DNA of 64,000 nt from JBGVMW01 sp045125095 (GTDB lineage Bacteria; Bacillota; Clostridia; Lachnospirales; Lachnospiraceae), in NCBI GenBank assembly GCA_045125095.1, contig JBGVMW010000096.1, positions 22,848 through 86,847 of the forward strand, written 5' to 3'. The notes under the pieces are model-generated. The model searched no databases and was not told where the DNA came from. It was given only the letters and a program-made list of their open reading frames with translations. Shown piece after piece: positions 53,331 through 61,489 of this stretch (its first letter is position 1; each line of letters opens with the position of its first letter). Both the position numbers and the translations under genes were made by a program.

Positions 53331-53501
53331 ATGAAAGAAAAAAATGAATACGATGACGGTAATATTCCAGGAATTGACCTGCCAACCAGCAACGAGGAAC
53401 AGCCTTACAAGAGCAAAATGCCTCTTCAGAGTCAGAATGCTACAAATGTAATTCCAGATGAAGTTCCTAGACGCGACGGTCCTGGTGGCGAAGGAATGTA
53501 G
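53331..53501 (+). CDS. Small acidic proline-rich protein of unknown function
   Basis: 56 residues, no signal or membrane helix, rich in Pro, Glu, Asn and Gly, probably unstructured (GNIPGIDLPTSNEEQPY; VIPDEVPRRDGPGGEGM). The ATG at 53331 has an ideal AAGGAGGTTTGT site preceded by a strong hairpin, which argues that it is translated. No family recognised; it could be a small regulatory or spore-associated peptide. Confidence 0.6.
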   Translation: MKEKNEYDDGNIPGIDLPTSNEEQPYKSKMPLQSQNATNVIPDEVPRRDGPGGEGM

Positions 53502-53618
53502 CAACTTGCAGATGAATAACAAAGTTTAATTTAAAAAAGTAGTACATCCTAAATAACTACTGCACTCACGTATGATAGACAAAGTGAGCAGTTGTTCCTA
53601 CAAGCATCACATGCAAAA

Positions 53619-53795
53619 ACAAAGCGTACAAGCACGCTCTCACGAATTCAACTAATTATTATACTTGCACGCTTTGCCGCGCCGAATTTAGCACATAGTG
53701 CATCTTCCTTTCAAATTCGTGCGCATCCTATTTTTATATACTAGGAAATCTTATACATTACATTTTACAGCAAACCGTTGCTTTTCTAGTATATA
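53619..53795. repeat. Family A palindromic element, second full copy
   Basis: Same three-hairpin order as at 5153-5330, roughly 85 percent alike by eye: ACAAAGCGTACAAGCACGCT, then CGCGCCGAATTT, CAAATTCGTGCGCATC and TATATACTAGGAAAT. It is followed by the terminator-like CTACT...AGTAG hairpin (53804-53823), whose T-tract lies on the minus strand. Confidence 0.85.
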
Positions 53796-53837
53796 AAAAC
53801 TACTTCCGTGAACGCAGTAGTTGATGTACTAATATAA

Positions 53838-54078
53838 TTAGGTAATTGCGAAACGCCAACAAGGTAGTGAATTGTCAGAATTGTTTGTGACAGATAGCTG
53901 TTTGCTGCATAGTCTATATGTGACCCTCTGAAAACGTCGGCACTTAGGCTGTGTATTTTACAGCCTTAGTGTCCGCTACGTTTGAAGGGAGCGAGAGCGC
54001 GTCAAATATAGGCGATGTAGTAAGCAGGTATTTGCCACAAACAATTCAATATCTTATTGGCGTTTCGCAATTATCTAA
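53838..54078. mobile_element. Family B MITE-like element
   Basis: 241 bp with 22-base terminal inverted repeats (TTAGGTAATTGCGAAACGCC, right end complementary with one mismatch). Subterminal inverted stretches GAATTGTTTGTG / CACAAACAATTC and an internal CACTTAGGCTGT...ACAGCCTTAGTG hairpin make it a long imperfect palindrome. No coding capacity. A second copy starts at 63860 and differs at two positions over the 140 bases visible. Together with family A it fills the gene-free stretch 53502-54107. Confidence 0.9.
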
Positions 54079-54107
54079 TCTAAAATAAGAAATGAGGTTA
54101 AATCGTT

Positions 54108-54815
54108 ATGTTAGAAGTGAACCAGTTATCCAAAAAATATGGCAAAACCCTTGCTGTTGACCATGTCAGCTTCACTGTTCCGACGGGGCGTGTGGGGATT
54201 CTGTTAGGTCCAAACGGTGCCGGAAAATCCACCATCATCAAAAGCATTGCCGGCTTACTCCGTTTCCAGGGAGGTGTACGCATTCTTGGCATTCCTTCGA
54301 GAGAAGTGGAAGCCAGAAGAATGTTTGCTTACGTACCGGAAATCCCTGCTATGTACGAGGCTTTGACCATTGAAGAACATTTTGAATTCATTATCCGTGC
54401 ATACGGATTAAATCCGGACGCTGCACATGCCTATGCGGAAGAATTGATGCGACGTTTTGAATTAAGTGACAAGCGTGACAAACTAGGCAACGAGCTTTCC
54501 AAAGGTATGATGCAGAAGGTGAGTATCTGCTGTGCGCTGTTAATCCGTCCTAAAGTAATTCTTTTAGATGAGCCTATGGTCGGTTTAGATCCAATGGCTA
54601 TCAAAGAATTAAAAGCTGTCATTACGGAGCTGCGGGATCAAGGTGTGACCATTCTTATCAGTACACATATGTTAGAAATGGTAAAGGAATTGTGGCAGGA
54701 TGTTTTCATCATGGATAAAGGACATATTATCGGTCATTACACCATTGAAGAAGCACAGGATACGGATATTGAGCAATTATTCTTTAACAGTACAGGTGGT
54801 GAGCAATATGAATAG
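54108..54815 (+). CDS. ABC exporter ATPase
   Basis: 235 residues with Walker A GPNGAGKST near 36, signature LSKGMMQKVSICCAL near 130, Walker B VILLDEPMVGLDP near 152 and H-loop ISTHML. The LSKGMxQK signature variant and short length are typical of ABC-2 type exporters. GAGGTTAAATCGTT precedes the ATG. The gene starts 30 bases after the family B element, so its promoter is either in the element or in these 30 bases. It overlaps the permease gene by 8 bases. Confidence 0.9.
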   Translation: MLEVNQLSKKYGKTLAVDHVSFTVPTGRVGILLGPNGAGKSTIIKSIAGLLRFQGGVRILGIPSREVEARRMFAYVPEIPAMYEALTIEEHFEFIIRAYGLNPDAAHAYAEELMRRFELSDKRDKLGNELSKGMMQKVSICCALLIRPKVILLDEPMVGLDPMAIKELKAVITELRDQGVTILISTHMLEMVKELWQDVFIMDKGHIIGHYTIEEAQDTDIEQLFFNSTGGEQYE

Positions 54816-56397
54816 TGTAAGTTATTTGCTAAAAAAATCCATTTTAAATACAATAAAAAAGAGTTTGAAGAAGCCGGGAACTTATTTTTTTATCATTCTG
54901 GTTCCTGTATACCTGATATCCATGGCTTTTTCCTTCAGCATGATGTTACAGGACTCCGAATTAAACTCACCAGAAGGTCTGGCATTTATTTTATCGGCGA
55001 TTTCACTGTTTTCACTGCCGGCTAATTTACTAAGCTACGCAAAGAAAAAAGGCTTAATTTTTAATCCTTCTGATGTGCATATGCTGTTCCAGACACCGCT
55101 TTCGCCAAAAATGGTTCTTGTCTATGCAGCAATCCGAAATTTTACAAGTTCTATTATTTTAAGCCTTATACTTGCCATTGCTTCTATAGGAATATTTCAT
55201 CTTCCTATCTACAAGGCAATTGTATTTTTTCTGGTATCCGGTGTGTTCGAAACCATAGCGGAGATTTGTTTCATGATTGCTTTGTATGGGAATGAATTAA
55301 TTCCGGAAAAAATAATCACTGCAATCCGCATTGGCATTTTTGCCGTGTTAGGTGCCTTTGTTTTGCTTGCCTTTTTCATTATTTATCAGAATGGCTCTCT
55401 CAATGCCATATTTGATGTATTTCAGCATCCATATATTCAGTGTGTTCCGCTTCTTGGTTGGTACATTGCATTCGTACATTGTCTAATCGCAGGACCTACC
55501 GTAACAAATATCATTTTCACTGGTTGTTATGTATTACTGGTTGCTTTTATCATTATTTATGCCATCAAAATGCCATGTACCGGCTTGTATTATGAAGATG
55601 CGATGAAATTCGCAGATGATTACTCTGAAGCACGCAAACGAGCGGAAAAGGGCGAAGTTGTCAGAGTTGGTCACAAAAAGAATTTTAAGAAAGATGCAAC
55701 GGTCTCTTATAAAGGACATTATGCAAAAGCAATTTTCTACCGCCAGTTGTTAGAATACAAAAAGAATCGCTTTTTTCTCTTTGGTTTTAACACCATTGTA
55801 TCTCTTGTTGTCGGTGTTTGCATTGCTATTTTTATGAAACAACTCTTAGATGAGCCAGACTTTTTTAATTCTATTGCACGTTACTTTGTAATACCTGGTA
55901 TTTCCATGTACCTGATGATGATTTTTAGCGGATTTTCTTCCAAATGGCAAAAGGAACTAGAATGTGCATATACGTTTCTCATTCCAGACAGCGGCATCAA
56001 AAAGCTTTTTTACTCTACCCTGATGGAACACATTCGCATCTTCATAGATGGAGCATTACTTGTATTTCCTTGTTCTTTTGGTCTGCAATTGAACATTTTA
56101 GAAGCCTTTCTGATGCTTTTTGTATACTATCTATTGCAAACGAATAAGTTATATGTAGAAGTGCTGGTAGAATCCCTTCTGCGGGCTGTATTTGGCGCAA
56201 CTGGTCGTACGATAGTGCGTCTCGTATTCATAAGCCTCTGCTTTGCAGGCGGTGCTATGATAACAGCAATTACCGTTGTATTTACCGAATCCGCTGTAAT
56301 TGGACTGTTAGCCGGCTGTCTCTTCTATGTACTGATTACGGTTGCCATTGCTTCTATTGGTGCTATCCGTTATGAACGGATGGAAATGCCGGAATAA
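54808..56397 (+). CDS. ABC-2 type exporter permease
   Basis: 529 residues with about a dozen hydrophobic segments in two groups (residues 15-270 and 330-525) separated by a charged cytoplasmic loop of about 60 residues (ARKRAEKGEVVRVGHKKNFKKDATVSYKGHYAKAIFYRQLLEYKKNR). This fits the putative ABC exporter family found beside such ATPases in Firmicutes. Substrate unknown. I start at 54808 (MNSVSYLLKK), preceded by GGTGAG and overlapping the ATPase stop. The longer frame from 54700 overlaps the ATPase heavily. Confidence 0.85.
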   Translation: MNSVSYLLKKSILNTIKKSLKKPGTYFFIILVPVYLISMAFSFSMMLQDSELNSPEGLAFILSAISLFSLPANLLSYAKKKGLIFNPSDVHMLFQTPLSPKMVLVYAAIRNFTSSIILSLILAIASIGIFHLPIYKAIVFFLVSGVFETIAEICFMIALYGNELIPEKIITAIRIGIFAVLGAFVLLAFFIIYQNGSLNAIFDVFQHPYIQCVPLLGWYIAFVHCLIAGPTVTNIIFTGCYVLLVAFIIIYAIKMPCTGLYYEDAMKFADDYSEARKRAEKGEVVRVGHKKNFKKDATVSYKGHYAKAIFYRQLLEYKKNRFFLFGFNTIVSLVVGVCIAIFMKQLLDEPDFFNSIARYFVIPGISMYLMMIFSGFSSKWQKELECAYTFLIPDSGIKKLFYSTLMEHIRIFIDGALLVFPCSFGLQLNILEAFLMLFVYYLLQTNKLYVEVLVESLLRAVFGATGRTIVRLVFISLCFAGGAMITAITVVFTESAVIGLLAGCLFYVLITVAIASIGAIRYERMEMPE

Positions 56398-56423
56398 ATT
56401 TAGCGTGTAACGATTCTGAACAC

Positions 56424-56506
56424 TAGAGCGTGTTTGAAAATTGCTTTCTACAAGATGTGCGTTCCACCTTGTGGGGAATCTGATATAAATTTTCAAACAT
56501 GCTCTA
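56424..56506. mobile_element. Family D MITE-like element
   Basis: 83 bp with 19-base terminal inverted repeats (TAGAGCGTGTTTGAAAATT and AATTTTCAAACATGCTCTA, one mismatch). Internal CAAGATGTGCGTTCCAC is shared with 11813-11861. It lies just after the permease stop. Confidence 0.8.
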
Positions 56507-56579
56507 TTACATTGTCCATTTTTCTTTCCTACTCGGATGACTGCTCCCTAGGCACTTAGAATGTTGATTTCCCAGTATA

Positions 56580-56612
56580 TCAGAAAAGACAGCCCCACAA
56601 AGGAGCTGTCCT
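56580..56612 (-). terminator. Amylase gene terminator
   Basis: GGACAGC...GCTGTC followed by TTTTCTG on the minus strand, shortly after the amylase stop. Confidence 0.75.
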
Positions 56613-56624
56613 CTCAAAATCCAC

Positions 56625-59600
56625 TTACTTCTTTACTTTAATTGATTTCACACTACTGTATGAACCATAAACCTTCTTGTTCGCAGAATCTAACTTGTAA
56701 GCACGTACCTTTACATAGTAGGTCTTGCCTTTCTTCAGACTCTTGAATGTAGTAGAAAGTTTCTTTGTTGTGTATGTTTTTACATTCTTTGTAAATTTCT
56801 TATCAGTTGCAATCTTGATTTCATATCCTGTTGCGGAAGTAACCTTCTTGGTTGTCACTGTTAATGTAGCAGATTTGCTACTCTTTACCGTCTTAATGGT
56901 TACTTTAGAAGGTTTCTTAACCTTTTCCCATTTTGCATATAAAGTGATTGCACCTTTCTTAGTCTTAGAAATCGTCGTAATCTTTGATTTCTTAGTAAAT
57001 TTCTTATTTGTGTACCATCCCTTGAAGATGTAACCAGCTCTTGAAGGAGAAGATAACTTCACGTTTGCATAGCCTGTATGAGCGGTTGGATTCTTTGCGT
57101 TATTCTTACCACCATTTAACTTGTATGTGATCTTGTAACCTACATAGATTGTACACTTAGCGTATACACCACTACCATCTTTTGCTTTTACGGTAATGAC
57201 TGCTTTACCGAGCTTCTTCGCTGTGATCTTACCCTTAGCGTCTACGGTTGCCACCGAAGTATTTGAGCTCTTGTAAGTTACTGCTTTGTTTGCTGTATCT
57301 TTTGGTAAAACAGTTGCTTTTAATGTGATTTTCTCACCAACATACATATTACGTGTTGTAGTAGGTAATGTAATCTTCTTCGCCTTCACTGGTGCTGCCG
57401 GTGTTGGTGTCGGTGTTGGCACTGGTGTCGGTGTCGGCACTGGTGTCGGTGTTGGCACTGGTGTCGGTGTCGGCACTGGTGTCGGTGTGGGCACTGGTGT
57501 CGGTGTTGGCACTGGTGTCGGTGTCGGCACTGGTGCTTCACTTACTTCCTTTACAAGAATTGCAGTACCACCATTTGCACTTGCAGGAATTACAAGGTTA
57601 ACTGCTCCATTTGCATCTGCTGTGTAAGCTGTACCTGAATATACATCCTTATATGCTGCATTTGCCTCTAGACCTGTAAGCGCTACTGTCTGGCTTTCAT
57701 TCTTGAGATTCATAGCTACATATAAGCTTTCATTGTTGTAAGTACGTTTTACAACGTCATATCCCTTCGCATCATCAATTGCAACCACGCTTCTGTCTGC
57801 TCTTGCAAATAATGTAGAGTAAGTCTTACGAATTGCTAATAACTTCTTGTAATGCTGATATGTTACATTCGTATCCTTTACTAATGACCAATCAAAGTCA
57901 TAACGGTTTGTCTGATATGGATAATTGTTTGCACCTGTGAGTCCGATTTCTTCACCATAGTAAATAACCGGCTGACCTTTTGCAGTAATCTGTAAGGTTG
58001 CAGCTACCAAAGCGGCTGCAGTTGCTTCTTCTTCTGACAATTTATTATTGTTAATGAGGTTGTACTTAAATCCATCCTCATCATGGCTTCCTAAGAACTG
58101 ACCTGTTAAATAAGTATTCTTTAATGCTGCATTTCTGCCAGCTAAGAACTTTTCAACATCAGTAAGCTTACCGCTTACAAAGGTAGTAGCCATTCCGTTA
58201 AAATCGAAATCTAAATCAGAATCCATCTGACCGGTTCCTAAAGAACCACCATTAGATGCATAACCTGCACCTGCGTATTCACCAATCATCTTAAAGGATG
58301 AATCTACTGATGTTAATGAATTCTTAAGCGCTGCCCATGTTGTTCCATCAACATGCTTTACGGTATCAACACGGAAATAATCAATATCATAATTCTGAAT
58401 CCATGCTGTCTGCCATTTTACGAGCTGTGCTCTTACGTCAGCATCCTCTGTCTGGAAATCCGGAAGACCGGATAAAGCAGCTAACTGGTCATCTCCGGTA
58501 ACCGTTTCTTCGTTTGTACGAATCAAATCACCAAAGAAATCTTCTGTACCATAACCTGCATGGTTTACTACGATATCTACCATAATTCTGATGCCACGGT
58601 TATGTGCTTCGCTGATTAATGTCTTAAATTCTTCTTCTGTACCAAGAGTTGGGTTTAACTTTGTAAAATCACTTGCCCAATATCCATGGTAAGCTGAGTT
58701 GTAAGGAACATCCTCACTACCTTCGCCCGTTACTGTTACACCCGGAATATTTTCCACAATTGGAGTAATCCAGATCGTGTTAATTCCTAAATCTTTTAAA
58801 TAATCTAATTTCTGAGTTACACCGGCAAAGTCACCACCATGGTAAAGACCATCGTTTGTTCCATAAGTAACTTCACCACTTGCTGTATTGTTGGCAGCAT
58901 TACCATCAAAGAAACGGTCTGTTACCATGAAGTAAATACAAGCTTCTTCCCAGTCAAAATCCTTTTCTGATGCTTTTACTCTTTCTACAACATTTACATT
59001 TACAGATGTTGTATATTCATTACCATACTGATCTGTTACAACGATTGGTAATGTCTTTGTTCCGAATGCAGTATCGCTTGTTACGGAAATTGTTACTGCC
59101 TGTAATTCTGGCTCAATTGCCATTTCACTGCTTCCGCCTAAAGAAGATACATCGATAGATGCTTTCTTTACTTCAAATTTCTTTGCATCTGTTTCAGCCT
59201 GTGAAACATTGAATTTTACAACGTTATTTTCGTTGTAATTGAAAGATGCATTCATTACTTCTGCATTAATCGTTGCATTTAATTTGTAATATTCTACATA
59301 AGAATATGTTTCATCACTGTTTGCATTGTACTTATCTACAATGTATTCGTCACCAACGTGATAACGATATGTATATTTACCATCTGTTAAGCCGTCCATA
59401 GCGTATACAAAACGTTTCTCAGCTTCTACATAATTCATCGCATACTCAGTACCGTTGATTTCTACCTTAGGTTCTAAGTTCGCTAACGTGCCATCTACTA
59501 ATGCGGCATCATCTCGGTAATAGAAAGAAAGCTTTCCTTCTTTTGGCTGTAATTCATAGCCTACGTTCAGTGGCGCACTTAATTCTGGTTCTTCACCAGC

Positions 59601-61304
59601 CTTCATGCTAGCACAAACAACAGTCTGGTCAAGTGGGAAGGAAATAGAATGGTCACCACCATCTTTTACCCAGTCAGCACCACTTGCATCTAATACAGTA
59701 ACGAAATCTACTTTTTTGCAGGTAGATTTTACTGGAACCTTGATTAAGTACTTGCCATTTCCCTGTACTTCAAAATCTACACGCTTTGCAGCGTAACCGG
59801 TTGTCCATGAATAGAACTGTGGAATAACCTCTCCAAGAGAAGCATTCTCATATTCTAAATATAAATATCTCTGAGCAGTCTTTACAACTACCGGTTTTTC
59901 TGTTACCGGTGTATTACCATATACATACCATAATGTTACTTCACTTTCAGCTTCGTCAATGACATAGTACCGGTTTCCATCCTGTCCACCATCCCATGAT
60001 CCTGCTACGTCTCTTGCAATAATACCTAATGAATTATATGGTACTTTTACTGATCCTTTTACCCATGTAATCTTGTTATCCGTATCTTCATACGTTTCTG
60101 TTAACTCAACTACAGTATTTCTTGAACCACCATTTTCAAAAATGTAGATATCAGAAACACCTGGTGTCATTTCTACGTCCTGAGAGAACATACGGAAATT
60201 AACTGTGTATTCCTTTGCTTCAATCGGAATCGTTACTTCCTTTGTGAAGACATCGTAAGTTGCAATTAAAGTTACGGATGTTGCTGTTGCAGTTTCTGCA
60301 ACGGTAAGTGTGTTATCGGAAAGTGTAACTCCGTCTACACTTTCTTTTAACGAGTAAGATACGGTTACAGGTGTAGATGTTGTACCATCACTAAATGTTG
60401 CAGCAGTGTTTAACTCTAAAGATTTACCTTTTACAACATAACCGTTGTCTGCAACTGTGATACTTCCAGTTGGAATATCATTCTTATTTAAGTACACCTC
60501 ACCATATGCTACATAAACATCTGTCGGTGTTTCACCTTTACAGTTATCGTTGATTTTAGCTAACTGGTCCGCATTTAATGGCAATAATGTTTCATTAGCA
60601 TTTGTAGCATCCAAAAGCTGTATACCAGTAAATGCATCTGCACACTGTAATGTTACACTATAATAATTTTCATCATTTTCCGGTAAAAGCTGTTCATGTT
60701 CCTCACCGCCCCAATCAGGAATTGCAACTTTATCACCAGCATTTGTTACTGTAACACCATCCCATGCATTTACAACCGGTGTTGCCCAGTTTGCTGAATT
60801 CAAGAAATGAATAGTTGCATAGCGTGCTTCTGGAACAGGCATTGCCTGCGTATAACTACTGTCCAAATACCATTTTCTATCAGCAGTATTAAAATACAAA
60901 TCCCTTGGTGTATCACCTGTATAGGTAGCTATTGTAGACTGGTAACAAGGAGCACAGTTTGATGTATTGGAAAGATCTAGTAACTGAAATCCTTCCACAT
61001 TTCCTTGTAAAGTAATCTTATACCAACCATCTCCTGTGGCAGTATCGGCAGACAATTTCGTTCCTGACTTACCCCAGCCAGGAATTTCTTCCTCTCCATC
61101 ATCATCTGTCACAGTTGGCGTACCATTCCAATATTGAAGAGTTGGTGTACTCCACTTCCATGTACTATTGTTAAAATGTAATGTTACATACATGTCAGCA
61201 GCTTTCGCCACTAAATTAAATCCTCCCGGCAATAAGCTAAACACTAATGCCAAGGTAAGAAATACGCTTATTAAGCGCTTTGAAAATCTCTTTTCAATTT
61301 TCAA
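56625..61304 (-). CDS. Large secreted GH13 amylase with starch-binding and Ig-like modules
   Basis: About 1560 residues. Signal peptide; two CBM26-like starch-binding repeats (YVTLHFNNSTWKW; YATIHFLNSANWA); an Ig-like domain; two CBM41/PUD-like modules (about 375-585); an N-domain; the GH13 barrel (about 795-1180) with region I VDIVVNH, nucleophile Asp in YFRVDTVKH, acid Glu in MIGEYAG, and GSHDED; a C-domain; a PTPTPV linker; a Big_2 Ig domain; a Listeria-Bacteroides repeat (GYIFKGWYTNKKF); and a final FnIII domain. No LPXTG. I start at TTG 61304, after GAGGG; ATG 61331 is possible. Resembles extracellular amylases of gut Lachnospiraceae. Confidence 0.92.
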   Translation of the reverse strand: MKIEKRFSKRLISVFLTLALVFSLLPGGFNLVAKAADMYVTLHFNNSTWKWSTPTLQYWNGTPTVTDDDGEEEIPGWGKSGTKLSADTATGDGWYKITLQGNVEGFQLLDLSNTSNCAPCYQSTIATYTGDTPRDLYFNTADRKWYLDSSYTQAMPVPEARYATIHFLNSANWATPVVNAWDGVTVTNAGDKVAIPDWGGEEHEQLLPENDENYYSVTLQCADAFTGIQLLDATNANETLLPLNADQLAKINDNCKGETPTDVYVAYGEVYLNKNDIPTGSITVADNGYVVKGKSLELNTAATFSDGTTSTPVTVSYSLKESVDGVTLSDNTLTVAETATATSVTLIATYDVFTKEVTIPIEAKEYTVNFRMFSQDVEMTPGVSDIYIFENGGSRNTVVELTETYEDTDNKITWVKGSVKVPYNSLGIIARDVAGSWDGGQDGNRYYVIDEAESEVTLWYVYGNTPVTEKPVVVKTAQRYLYLEYENASLGEVIPQFYSWTTGYAAKRVDFEVQGNGKYLIKVPVKSTCKKVDFVTVLDASGADWVKDGGDHSISFPLDQTVVCASMKAGEEPELSAPLNVGYELQPKEGKLSFYYRDDAALVDGTLANLEPKVEINGTEYAMNYVEAEKRFVYAMDGLTDGKYTYRYHVGDEYIVDKYNANSDETYSYVEYYKLNATINAEVMNASFNYNENNVVKFNVSQAETDAKKFEVKKASIDVSSLGGSSEMAIEPELQAVTISVTSDTAFGTKTLPIVVTDQYGNEYTTSVNVNVVERVKASEKDFDWEEACIYFMVTDRFFDGNAANNTASGEVTYGTNDGLYHGGDFAGVTQKLDYLKDLGINTIWITPIVENIPGVTVTGEGSEDVPYNSAYHGYWASDFTKLNPTLGTEEEFKTLISEAHNRGIRIMVDIVVNHAGYGTEDFFGDLIRTNEETVTGDDQLAALSGLPDFQTEDADVRAQLVKWQTAWIQNYDIDYFRVDTVKHVDGTTWAALKNSLTSVDSSFKMIGEYAGAGYASNGGSLGTGQMDSDLDFDFNGMATTFVSGKLTDVEKFLAGRNAALKNTYLTGQFLGSHDEDGFKYNLINNNKLSEEEATAAALVAATLQITAKGQPVIYYGEEIGLTGANNYPYQTNRYDFDWSLVKDTNVTYQHYKKLLAIRKTYSTLFARADRSVVAIDDAKGYDVVKRTYNNESLYVAMNLKNESQTVALTGLEANAAYKDVYSGTAYTADANGAVNLVIPASANGGTAILVKEVSEAPVPTPTPVPTPTPVPTPTPVPTPTPVPTPTPVPTPTPVPTPTPTPAAPVKAKKITLPTTTRNMYVGEKITLKATVLPKDTANKAVTYKSSNTSVATVDAKGKITAKKLGKAVITVKAKDGSGVYAKCTIYVGYKITYKLNGGKNNAKNPTAHTGYANVKLSSPSRAGYIFKGWYTNKKFTKKSKITTISKTKKGAITLYAKWEKVKKPSKVTIKTVKSSKSATLTVTTKKVTSATGYEIKIATDKKFTKNVKTYTTKKLSTTFKSLKKGKTYYVKVRAYKLDSANKKVYGSYSSVKSIKVKK
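57398..57534 (-). repeat. Tandem 18-bp coding repeat (PTPTPV linker)
   Basis: About seven tandem units of an 18-base sequence (on the plus strand ACTGGTGTCGGTGTTGGC with T/C variation) encode Pro-Thr repeats. Such arrays change length by slippage. Confidence 0.85.
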
Positions 61305-61344
61305 CGTTTTTCCCTCACTTTCATAATACATTATTTAGACACCT

Positions 61345-61376
61345 AACCATTATATACAAAAATTGGTTTTTTCCGC
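61345..61376 (-). promoter_or_regulatory. Amylase promoter region
   Basis: TTGCGG, 18 bases, TATAAT on the minus strand. An inverted repeat TATACAAAAAT...ATTTTTGTGTATA (about 61355-61395) overlaps it and could be an operator for a sugar-responsive repressor; this is inference. Confidence 0.5.
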
Positions 61377-61450
61377 AATATATTTTTGTGTATATTTACA
61401 TTTTTAGTGAAGTTGCATAGAACGAGTATTATTTTTTGTGTATAATGCAG

Positions 61451-61488
61451 AAAAAAGCGTGTTTCAGACTCTGAACACGCTTTTTTCT
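61451..61488 (-). terminator. Terminator of the secreted PPC/FnIII protein gene
   Basis: AAAAAAGCGTGTTCAGAG pairs with CTGAAACACGCTTTTTTC on the minus strand, just after the stop at 61490. Confidence 0.9.
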
Positions 61489-61489
61489 T

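Noticed and set aside
54700..54807. Longer N-terminus for the ABC permease
   Set aside because: It would lie entirely within the ATPase gene and encode a polar stretch. The ATG at 54808 has a ribosome site and the usual short overlap.
57286..57627. 113-codon plus-strand frame with Gly-Val repeats; possible CRISPR-like tandem repeat
   Set aside because: It is the antisense of the amylase PTPTPV linker. The units are contiguous without spacers, so this is not a CRISPR array.
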